Positions 57,152-64,000 of a stretch of DNA of 64,000 nt are shown here, piece after piece. Position numbers and translations under genes: made by a program. The stretch is taken from NCBI GenBank assembly GCA_049323755.1, contig JBMOPE010000004.1:1-64000 (forward strand), read 5' to 3'. Position 1 is the stretch's first letter. Every line of letters begins with the position of its first letter. Origin of the DNA: BRHc4a sp049323755. Its GTDB lineage: Bacteria > Bacillota > Desulfotomaculia > Desulfotomaculales > Desulfocucumaceae. The notes beneath the pieces were generated by a model, which was not told where the DNA came from, did no database searches, and saw nothing but the letters and a program-made list of their open reading frames with translations.

Positions 57152-60100
57152 ATGTCATTTGTCCACCTTCATGTTCATTCCGAGTATTCTTTGCTTGACG
57201 GGGCCGCAAGGATAAAGCAGGCGGTTAAAAAAGCCAACCAGCTGGGGATGCCTGCCCTTGCAATAACCGACCATGGGGTTATGTTCGGGGCAGTGGATTT
57301 TTACAAGGCGTGCAAAAAAGAAGGCATAAAGCCTGTGCTTGGCTGCGAGGTTTATGTTGCCCCCAGAACCATGTCAGACCGGACCCCCAGGGTGGACGAC
57401 AGCCCTAATCACCTTGTGCTTCTGGCGGAAAATGAAGAGGGCTACAGAAACCTTCTTAAGCTGGTTTCAATGGGATTTACCGATGGATTTTACTATAAGC
57501 CAAGGGTGGACAGGTCTGTCCTGGCAGCACATAGCAGCGGGCTGATAGCGCTTTCCGGCTGTATAGCCGGGGAGGTGGCGTCAAAGGTACTGGCAGAAAA
57601 ATACGAGGATGCCGTCAGGGCGGCCATAGAGTACCGCGATATATTCGGTTCCGGCAACTATTACCTTGAGCTGCAGGATCACGGTTTTGAGGAGCAGAGG
57701 ATAGCCAACCGTGAGCTGGTAAAAATAAGCAAAAGCACCGGTATTCCTCTTGTTGCCACCAATGATGTACACTATGTGGACAAAGAGCATGCGGAAATGC
57801 AGGATATTCTTCTTTGCATTCAGACCGGAAAGACCGTTGATGACCCTTCAAGGATGAAATTCCAGTCACAGGAGCTATACCTTAAAAATATTGATGAAAT
57901 GAACCTTATATTCGGGGAAGTGCGTGAGGCAATGGATATCACTTTAGCTATTGCCGAGCGCTGCAATGTAGAGCTTAAATTCGGAGAGCTGGTGCTTCCG
58001 GTTTATAATGTTCCGGATGGATACACTGTTGACACGTACCTGGAAAAGCTATGCCATGATGGACTTAAAAAAAGGTATGGTGAGATATCTGAGTTTGTCC
58101 AGAAAAGAATGGATTTTGAACTTCAAGTAATAAGACAAATGGGGTATTCAGGGTATTTTTTAATTGTATGGGACATGATTCGCTTCGGTAGGGATAACGG
58201 CATACCGGTGGGCCCCGGAAGGGGTTCAGCAGCTGGAAGCATTGTAGCGTATTCCCTGCGCATAACAGATATTGACCCGCTTAAGTACGGACTTCTTTTT
58301 GAGAGGTTTCTTAACCCTGAGAGAGTATCAATGCCAGATATTGATATAGACTTTTGTTTTGAGCGCCGGGGTGAGGTAATAAATTATGTGGCAAGAAAAT
58401 ACGGAGCAGATCGTGTAGCTCAAATTGCCACCTTCGGAACAATGGCTGCAAGGGCCGCCATCAGGGATGTGGGCAGAACCCTTAATATACCTTACAGCGA
58501 GGTTGACAAGGTGGCCAAGCTGGTCCCGGCCGAGCTTCACATTACCATAGAAAAAGCCCTTAACGACTCTACAGATCTTAAAGATCTGTATGACAGCAAC
58601 AGGCAAATAAAAAAGCTTATGGATATGGCCTCATTGCTTGAGGGAATGCCAAGGCACGCATCCACCCATGCTGCCGGGGTTGTTATAACAAAGGAGCCGC
58701 TTACTCATTACCTGCCACTTTATAAGGCGTCGGACGGCCCACTGACTACCCAGTTTGCCAAGGACCAGGTGGAGGAACTGGGTCTTTTGAAGATGGACCT
58801 TCTGGGGCTGAGAACCCTTACAGTTATAGATGATGCTGTAGAAATGCTGTCAGAAAACCGTAATATCAAAATAGATATGAGCGAAGTGCCGCTGGATGAC
58901 ACGAAATCATACGAATTGCTGTGCAAGGGAGATACTACCGGCGTATTCCAGCTGGAAAGCAGCGGGATGAAGCAGATTTTAAGAGACTTAAAGCCCGGGG
59001 TTTTTGAAGACATTGTGGCGCTGGTGGCGCTATACAGGCCGGGGCCACTGGGAAGCGGCATGGTTAATGACTTTATTAAGAACAAGCACGGCGAGAAAAA
59101 GGTGACATATCTCCATCCCAAGCTGGAGCCCATATTGAAAGACACTTACGGTGTAATACTTTACCAGGAGCAGGTTATGCGCATAGCCTCTGATCTGTCA
59201 GGCTTTACACTTGGCGAGGCGGACATGCTGCGCCGGGCTATGGGCAAGAAAAAACCTGAAATAATTGCCGGGCTCAGGGCTCAGTTTGTGGAGGGCGCGG
59301 TAAAGAACAATGTGGATGCAGATGTGGCCGGCCAGATTTTTGACCTTATGGAATATTTTGCGGGGTACGGCTTCAATAAAAGCCACTCGGCCGCTTATGC
59401 ACTGGTTTCCTATCATACAGCCTATTTAAAGGCTAATTACCCGGTGGAATTCATGACAGCCCTTCTTACCTCTGTGAAGGACAATACCGATAAGGTTGTT
59501 ATTTTTATAGAAGACTGCAGGAGGATGGGCATAGAAGTTCTTCCCCCCGATGTCAGCCGGAGTCTGGAAAGTTTTTCGGTTGAGGGGGACAAAATAAGGT
59601 TTGGGCTTGCCGCAATAAAGAACGTAGGCCTCTCCGCTGTGGAGGCAATAATATCTTCAAGGGAAAAAGACGGGCCTTTCCGAAATTTTGCTGATTTTTG
59701 CAGCCGGCTTGATACAAGGGTGGTAAACAGGCGGGTTATAGAAAATTTAATCAAATCAGGCGCAATGGACTCTTTGGGGCACCACAGGGCCCAGCTGATG
59801 GCAGCAGTAGACTCGGGGCTGACACTGGCCCAGCAGACACAAAAGGATAAGGCTAACGGGCAGCTGTCACTTTTGGACTTTTGGGGGGAAGATGTAAAGC
59901 ATACTCTTAGCCTTGAAATGCCGGACATAAAGGAATACTCGCGCAGCGAAATGCTGGCCCTTGAAAAGGAGGCTATAGGGTTTTTTCTAAGTGGTCACCC
60001 GCTGCTTGACTACCGGCAGTCTCTTGATGAAACGGGAGTCACACTGGCGGAATTAAAGGAGGCCGGTGAAGAGAGTACCGTGGTGTGCGGCGGCATGATT

Positions 60101-60553
60101 AACTCTTTTAAAAAAATTACCACCAAAAAAGGCGATCCCATGGCCTTTGGAATGCTGGAAGATCTGACGGGTAGTATGGAAATAGTTTTTTTTCCCAAAG
60201 TATACCGGGAGTATCAGAACTTAATTTATAACGACTCGGTAGTGCTGATAAAAGGACGTTTGAACCCCTCAGGCGAGGAGGTCAAAATACTGGCAGAAGA
60301 AATTTCCGAACTTACCAGAAAAATAACAGGGGATCTCTACCTGCGGCTGGATGAGGCTACTCCGGAAATGCTGGACAATCTAAAGGTGCTTTTTAAGTCC
60401 TACCCGGGAGAATCAAGAGTATTTCTTTACTTTGAAAGAGAGAAAAAACTTAAAAAAACTCCCAGGGAAAACTGGGTGGACCTTAAGGGGCCATTGGTAG
60501 GGGAGTTGAAGAAAATACTGGGTAGCAGTAACGTCAAGGTAAAAGGTTTATAG
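57152..60553 (+). CDS. dnaE: DNA polymerase III alpha subunit
   Basis: A C-family replicative polymerase of 1133 aa. The start is set at the ATG at 57152 (MSFVHLHVHSEYSLLDGAAR) with AAAGAGG upstream. Upstream in-frame codons would translate the composite repeat. In order it shows the PHP domain, the palm with PVGPGRGSAAGSIVAYSL and the catalytic PDIDIDFCFERR, the fingers, tandem HhH (MAAFGYGFNKSHSAAYAL-type region), and a C-terminal OB fold (STVVCGGMINSFKKI...GMLEDLTGSMEIVFFP). It is the DnaE type and not PolC, since no embedded 3'-5' exonuclease is seen. Confidence 0.96.
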   Translation: MSFVHLHVHSEYSLLDGAARIKQAVKKANQLGMPALAITDHGVMFGAVDFYKACKKEGIKPVLGCEVYVAPRTMSDRTPRVDDSPNHLVLLAENEEGYRNLLKLVSMGFTDGFYYKPRVDRSVLAAHSSGLIALSGCIAGEVASKVLAEKYEDAVRAAIEYRDIFGSGNYYLELQDHGFEEQRIANRELVKISKSTGIPLVATNDVHYVDKEHAEMQDILLCIQTGKTVDDPSRMKFQSQELYLKNIDEMNLIFGEVREAMDITLAIAERCNVELKFGELVLPVYNVPDGYTVDTYLEKLCHDGLKKRYGEISEFVQKRMDFELQVIRQMGYSGYFLIVWDMIRFGRDNGIPVGPGRGSAAGSIVAYSLRITDIDPLKYGLLFERFLNPERVSMPDIDIDFCFERRGEVINYVARKYGADRVAQIATFGTMAARAAIRDVGRTLNIPYSEVDKVAKLVPAELHITIEKALNDSTDLKDLYDSNRQIKKLMDMASLLEGMPRHASTHAAGVVITKEPLTHYLPLYKASDGPLTTQFAKDQVEELGLLKMDLLGLRTLTVIDDAVEMLSENRNIKIDMSEVPLDDTKSYELLCKGDTTGVFQLESSGMKQILRDLKPGVFEDIVALVALYRPGPLGSGMVNDFIKNKHGEKKVTYLHPKLEPILKDTYGVILYQEQVMRIASDLSGFTLGEADMLRRAMGKKKPEIIAGLRAQFVEGAVKNNVDADVAGQIFDLMEYFAGYGFNKSHSAAYALVSYHTAYLKANYPVEFMTALLTSVKDNTDKVVIFIEDCRRMGIEVLPPDVSRSLESFSVEGDKIRFGLAAIKNVGLSAVEAIISSREKDGPFRNFADFCSRLDTRVVNRRVIENLIKSGAMDSLGHHRAQLMAAVDSGLTLAQQTQKDKANGQLSLLDFWGEDVKHTLSLEMPDIKEYSRSEMLALEKEAIGFFLSGHPLLDYRQSLDETGVTLAELKEAGEESTVVCGGMINSFKKITTKKGDPMAFGMLEDLTGSMEIVFFPKVYREYQNLIYNDSVVLIKGRLNPSGEEVKILAEEISELTRKITGDLYLRLDEATPEMLDNLKVLFKSYPGESRVFLYFEREKKLKKTPRENWVDLKGPLVGELKKILGSSNVKVKGL

Positions 60554-60585
60554 GGAAAGTAAAGAAGGCGTATTTCCCGTGAACC

Positions 60586-60615
60586 TTGCATAACTTTGGA
60601 ATTCTGTGCTATTAT
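60586..60615 (+). promoter_or_regulatory. Candidate promoter of mtrB
   Basis: TTGCAT (60586-60591), an 18-nt spacer and TATTAT (60610-60615), about 40 nt before the mtrB start. Confidence 0.5.
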
Positions 60616-60654
60616 TTTCGATAGAAACGTAGGGACAATGCAAGGAGTGATTTG

Positions 60655-60885
60655 ATGTCCGACAATTCTCACATCGGCGGAGATTATATTGTTGTCAAGG
60701 CACTTGAAAACGGGGTAACAATTTTTGGCCTCACCAGGGGCAGGGATACAAAATTTCATCATTCAGAAAAGCTAGACAAGGGTGAAATAATGGTCGCCCA
60801 GTTTACTGAGCACACGTCCGGTATGAAAATAAGAGGCAAGGTAGAGATTCTGACAAAACACGGAAAAACCAGAAGCGATGAATGA
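60655..60885 (+). CDS. mtrB: trp RNA-binding attenuation protein (TRAP)
   Basis: The 76-aa protein is a clear MtrB homologue. GGDYIVVKALENGVTIFGLT, RGRDTKFHHSEKLDKGE, AQFTEHTSGMKIRGKVEI and TKHGKTRSDE follow the Bacillus sequence closely, including the RNA-binding Lys/Lys/Arg set (LDKGE, MKIRG) and the Thr-rich tryptophan pocket. TRAP forms an 11-mer that binds (G/U)AG repeats in trp leaders when tryptophan is bound. The ATG at 60655 lies seven bases after AAGGAG. It is not next to folE (mtrA) or trp genes, so it is probably monocistronic. Confidence 0.95.
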   Translation: MSDNSHIGGDYIVVKALENGVTIFGLTRGRDTKFHHSEKLDKGEIMVAQFTEHTSGMKIRGKVEILTKHGKTRSDE

Positions 60886-60900
60886 TCTTATATAGTATCA

Positions 60901-60937
60901 CCAGGGGATTTTCTATTTCTCTGGCTATTTTTTTGTT
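60901..60937 (+). terminator. Probable terminator after mtrB
   Basis: CCAGGGGA (60901-60908) pairs, with G-U pairs, with TTCTCTGG (60917-60924). CTATTTTTTTG follows. Confidence 0.55.
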
Positions 60938-61013
60938 TATATAAAGGAATACGCGACATATGAGTAGAAAAGACTAATTCGTGTTTGTACCGTTCTGGAG
61001 GGGGAATGCTGCC

Positions 61014-61238
61014 GTGTGGACCGTTGTGTACATTGCGCCTCATATGAGGGAGGCAGAGAGAATAAAAAGCCTGCTCTCCACTGAAGGCTTTCTGGTTAAA
61101 CTCAAATCAGTGGGCCTGTCTCATGGTAATGAGTGCGGGCCTGTCGAAATTCTTGTTCCCGAATCTGAGGCCGAAGAGGCAATGGAAACTATGACGGTAT
61201 ACAAGCTTACCGGCAAACAGGGAACTATCACCACATAA
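61014..61238 (+). CDS. Small DUF2007-like protein, 74 aa
   Basis: The GTG at 61014 follows GGAGGGGG and gives MWTVVYIAPHMREAERIKSL. The middle VKLKSVG...ECGPVEILVPESEAEEAMETM gives a beta-alpha-beta-beta-alpha pattern reminiscent of DUF2007 putative signal-transducing proteins. It has no catalytic motif. A GTG at 60981 is in frame but lacks a ribosome binding site. The spacing of 65 nt to pfkA suggests a shared transcript. Confidence 0.65.
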   Translation: MWTVVYIAPHMREAERIKSLLSTEGFLVKLKSVGLSHGNECGPVEILVPESEAEEAMETMTVYKLTGKQGTITT

Positions 61239-61303
61239 TAATTATTATCAATACAGCCTTTCGTGCAAATACTAGCACAAAGAAAAAACCGAGGAGGTTT
61301 GCT

Positions 61304-62266
61304 GTGCAGAGGTTTGGATTGCTTACAAGCGGTGGTGATTCACCCGGAATGAACGCTGCTATAAGGGCGGTTGTTCGTAAGGCAATATACCATGGTATGG
61401 AAGTAATAGGCATTAAACACGGATACAAGGGATTCATAGAGGCTGAAATGGGGCCGATGAACCTTGGTTCGGTTGCTGATATAATCCACCGGGGCGGTAC
61501 GATTTTGCAGACTGCAAGGTCTGAAGAATTCAGAAAGCCGGAAGGGCGGGCCAGGGCCTTTGAAAATGTAAAAAGGTTCGGGCTTCAGGGTTTGGTTGTT
61601 ATCGGAGGGGACGGCTCCTTCAGGGGTGGCCTCGAGTTTTACAGGGAATACAAGATCCCCATAATAGGCGTGCCTGGTACAATAGACAATGATATTCCCG
61701 GAACTGACTATTCCATAGGATTTGACACTGCAGTAAACAACGTTGTGGATGCCATAAATAAAATAAGGGATACCGCCACTTCACACGAAAGAACCTTTAT
61801 TATTGAGGTTATGGGACGTGACACAGGCTATATAGCCCTGGCAGCCGGTCTGGCCGGGGGGGCTGAAACCATTATAATTCCTGAGCGCCCTGTAAATATC
61901 GATGAGGTTTGTGAAAAGCTTAACCGCGGATATAGGAGAGGTAAACTGCACAGTATTATAATAGTTGCCGAGGGGGCAGCCAGCGGCCTGGAAGTTGGAA
62001 AGTTAATAAAAGAAAAAACAGGCTTTGACACAAAGGTAACAATTTTGGGCCACCTTCAAAGGGGTGGGACCCCCACCTCCTTTGACCGCATATTGGCAAG
62101 CAGGCTTGGGGCAAAGGCAGTTGAGCTTCTGATGGGTGGCGATGATTGTAAAATGGTGGGGGTTGTATCCGGAAATGTCATTTCAGAAGACCTGGAAATG
62201 GTGATTACAGGTAAAAAAGAGTTAAGTATGGACATTTACGATTTGGCGGCAATATTATCGATATGA
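61304..62266 (+). CDS. pfkA: ATP-dependent 6-phosphofructokinase
   Basis: PfkA phosphorylates fructose-6-phosphate in glycolysis. The 320-aa protein shows GLLTSGGDSPGMNAAIRA, VVIGGDGSFRGG, the catalytic PGTIDNDIPGTDYSIGFDTA, EVMGRDTGYIAL and LGHLQRGGTPTSFDR. The length and the Gly/Asp after GGDG fit the ATP-dependent allosteric bacterial type. The GTG at 61304 follows GAGGAGG. pyk follows 33 nt downstream. Confidence 0.96.
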   Translation: MQRFGLLTSGGDSPGMNAAIRAVVRKAIYHGMEVIGIKHGYKGFIEAEMGPMNLGSVADIIHRGGTILQTARSEEFRKPEGRARAFENVKRFGLQGLVVIGGDGSFRGGLEFYREYKIPIIGVPGTIDNDIPGTDYSIGFDTAVNNVVDAINKIRDTATSHERTFIIEVMGRDTGYIALAAGLAGGAETIIIPERPVNIDEVCEKLNRGYRRGKLHSIIIVAEGAASGLEVGKLIKEKTGFDTKVTILGHLQRGGTPTSFDRILASRLGAKAVELLMGGDDCKMVGVVSGNVISEDLEMVITGKKELSMDIYDLAAILSI

Positions 62267-62299
62267 CTGTATTACCCCTAAGCAATTGGAGGTTATCTG

Positions 62300-64000
62300 A
62301 TGCTTCGAACCAAAATAGTTTGTACAGTAGGGCCGGCTTCTGAAAAACTCCCGGTTTTAATGAAAATGATGCAGGCCGGCATGAACGTGGCAAGGCTTAA
62401 TTTCTCTCATGGTACCCATGAAGAGCACCTTCAGAGAGTTAATCTGATCAGGGAAGCTGCCAGAAAAACCGGCAAAAATATAGCTATAATGCTGGATACA
62501 AAGGGTCCGGAAATAAGGCTGGGCTACCTTGAAAACGAGCCGGTCACACTGGAGGCCGGGAAGAAAGTTACCCTGACCGTTAATGATGAAAAGGGAAACG
62601 AAAGTGTTTTGCCTGTAAACTACAGGGGCTTGCCTAGAGATGTCTGTCCGGGTGACAGGATACTAATTGCTGACGGGCTTATTGAGCTAAAGGTAACCGA
62701 TAAAACAAGAAAAACCGTTGAGTGTGAAGTTGTCAATGGGGGTGAGATAACTTCACAGAAGGGAGTTAATCTGCCGGGAATAGTAGTTAACCTTCCGGCG
62801 GTAACAGACCGTGATATCGATGATATTCTTTTTGCCATAAAGTATAAATTTGATTTTATTGCAGCGTCCTTTATAAGGAAGGCCAATGACATTCTGGGCA
62901 TAAGACAGATAGTGGAGGAATCAGAGGCTGAACTTGATATTATAGCAAAGATTGAAAGCCGAGAGGGATTGAATAACCTTGAGGAAATAATAAAGGTTTC
63001 AGACGGGATAATGGTGGCCAGGGGAGATCTTGGAGTGGAAATACCGGTTGAAGAAGTTCCCATGGTACAGAAAAAAATAATAGAAAAATGTAACAGGGCC
63101 GGAAAGCCCGTTATTACTGCCACTCAAATGCTTGAATCAATGATTCAAAATCCAAGACCTACAAGGGCAGAGGCTTCTGACATAGCCAATGCCATATTTG
63201 ACGGCACCGATGCAATAATGCTGTCAGGAGAAACAGCGGCTGGAAAGTACCCGGTTGAAGCGGTGCAAACCATGGTAAAAATAGCCACCAAGGCGGAAAG
63301 CTCTCTGGATTATGAGGAAATAGCCATTCGCAGGAGTAAATACCAGGCCCATACAGTCACAGACGCCATAAGCCATGCAACCTGCACCATATCCGAGGAT
63401 CTGGGGGCTGCAGCCATTATAACTTCTACGGAAACCGGCCATACCTCAAGGATGATGAGTAAGTACAGGCCTAAATCACTGGTTGTGGCAGTAACACCCG
63501 AAGAGAAGGTGTTAAGAAAGATGGCGCTGGTATGGGGTGTGCAGCCCCTGCTGGTAAAAAGGACCACCAACACTGACAGTATGATAACTGAGGCCATAGA
63601 GGCTTCCCTTAATTCCGCAATGATCAATCCGGGCGCCCTGGTCGTTATTACGGCAGGGGTTCCGGTTGGAGTCCATGGAACTACAAACCTGGTAAAGGTG
63701 CATACTGTCGGCGATATTCTGGCCCGGGGAACAGGAATAGGAACCCGGGCGATGACCGGCCAAACCAGAATTTGCCACAGCGCAGAAGAAGCCTTTGAAA
63801 AGGTGAGTCCGGGAGATATACTGGTGGCGCCGGCCACTGACAGGGAATACATACCTGCCATACAAAAGGCAGGGGCTCTGATAACAGAGTTTGGAGGGCT
63901 AACCTCCCACGCCGCCATTGTGGGGCTTGAGTTCGGAATACCTGTTATTGTGGGAGTGGATGATGCCACAAAGGTTTTGAAAGATGGTGAGACTATAACT
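62300..64000 (+). CDS. pyk: Pyruvate kinase with C-terminal PEP-utiliser domain (cut at right edge)
   Basis: The ATG at 62300 is preceded by GGAGG and gives MLRTKIVCTVGPASEKLPVL. The 567 visible codons cover the barrel (MNVARLNFSHGTHEEH, MLDTKGPEIRLG, IAKIESREGL, VARGDLGVEIP, TATQMLESMI) and the regulatory C-domain. The extra PEP-utiliser mobile domain, with the swivelling-His region GGLTSHAAIVG, is found in Bacillus/Clostridia enzymes of about 580 aa. The stop codon lies beyond the window, probably within 20 codons. It is an operon partner of pfkA. Confidence 0.95.
   Translation, partial: MLRTKIVCTVGPASEKLPVLMKMMQAGMNVARLNFSHGTHEEHLQRVNLIREAARKTGKNIAIMLDTKGPEIRLGYLENEPVTLEAGKKVTLTVNDEKGNESVLPVNYRGLPRDVCPGDRILIADGLIELKVTDKTRKTVECEVVNGGEITSQKGVNLPGIVVNLPAVTDRDIDDILFAIKYKFDFIAASFIRKANDILGIRQIVEESEAELDIIAKIESREGLNNLEEIIKVSDGIMVARGDLGVEIPVEEVPMVQKKIIEKCNRAGKPVITATQMLESMIQNPRPTRAEASDIANAIFDGTDAIMLSGETAAGKYPVEAVQTMVKIATKAESSLDYEEIAIRRSKYQAHTVTDAISHATCTISEDLGAAAIITSTETGHTSRMMSKYRPKSLVVAVTPEEKVLRKMALVWGVQPLLVKRTTNTDSMITEAIEASLNSAMINPGALVVITAGVPVGVHGTTNLVKVHTVGDILARGTGIGTRAMTGQTRICHSAEEAFEKVSPGDILVAPATDREYIPAIQKAGALITEFGGLTSHAAIVGLEFGIPVIVGVDDATKVLKDGETIT

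Overview
The window looks like chromosomal core DNA from a Gram-positive, probably spore-forming anaerobe of the Peptococcaceae / Desulfotomaculum-Pelotomaculum type. This is inferred from gene content and not proven. Supporting signs are strong AGGAGG-type ribosome binding sites with many TTG and GTG starts, a TRAP protein (mtrB), an Amj-type lipid II flippase, the pcrA-ligA-gatCAB neighbourhood, an energy-coupling-factor cobalt transporter, and a homocitrate-synthase-like enzyme paired with an isocitrate-type dehydrogenase. No rRNA, tRNA, prophage, IS transposase or CRISPR array was seen.

Layout. 1-1720: small leftward ORFs, a leftward membrane protein and a DUF4282 protein. 1770-12006: a purine operon (purE, purB, a divergent purC, purF, purM, purN, purH, purD) with a clear sigma-A promoter and a ykkC-class, PRPP-type riboswitch with terminator. 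12291-15909: a DUF2157/GDYXXLXY membrane pair and a leftward ThDP enzyme. 16074-22509: a TrpR-like regulator and hisDCBHAFI. 22779-31930: pcrA, amj, ligA, gatCAB. 32171-34465: citrate/homocitrate synthase-like enzyme and isocitrate-type dehydrogenase. 34756-35127: a free-standing CBM25-like protein. 35455-39808: a B12 riboswitch plus a second structured leader, then cbiMNQO and cobD. 40241-49280: GT4 glycosyltransferase, NDP-sugar pyrophosphorylase with a PMM-like tail, a sodium:solute symporter with its small partner, GH57 branching enzyme and a DUF4912 protein (a glycogen/polysaccharide theme). 49560-56858: CoA-binding protein, nth, trmL, MoxR/VWA pair, sigma-54 activator, YbaK-like deacylase, methyltransferase. 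57152-64000: dnaE, mtrB, a small protein, pfkA and pyk (cut by the right edge).

The most unusual content is non-coding. Four intergenic loci (2620-2868, 25959-26200, 35151-35446, 56860-57110) carry a composite fold-back element made of two different arms: 31-nt units on one side (A) and 30-nt units in inverted orientation on the other (B). Two copies are in one orientation and two in the other. In the two best-matched copies the 23-nt central segment, bounded by 11-bp perfect inverted repeats, is flipped relative to the arms. Separately, several families of heptad-repeat fold-back sequences sit between genes, including inside the pur and his operons. I do not recognise the four-copy element as a named repeat family and consider it the best candidate for something undescribed.

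Limits: everything was read by eye. Start codons were chosen from ribosome binding sites and family N-termini. RNA structures are manual pairings, and no homology search was run.
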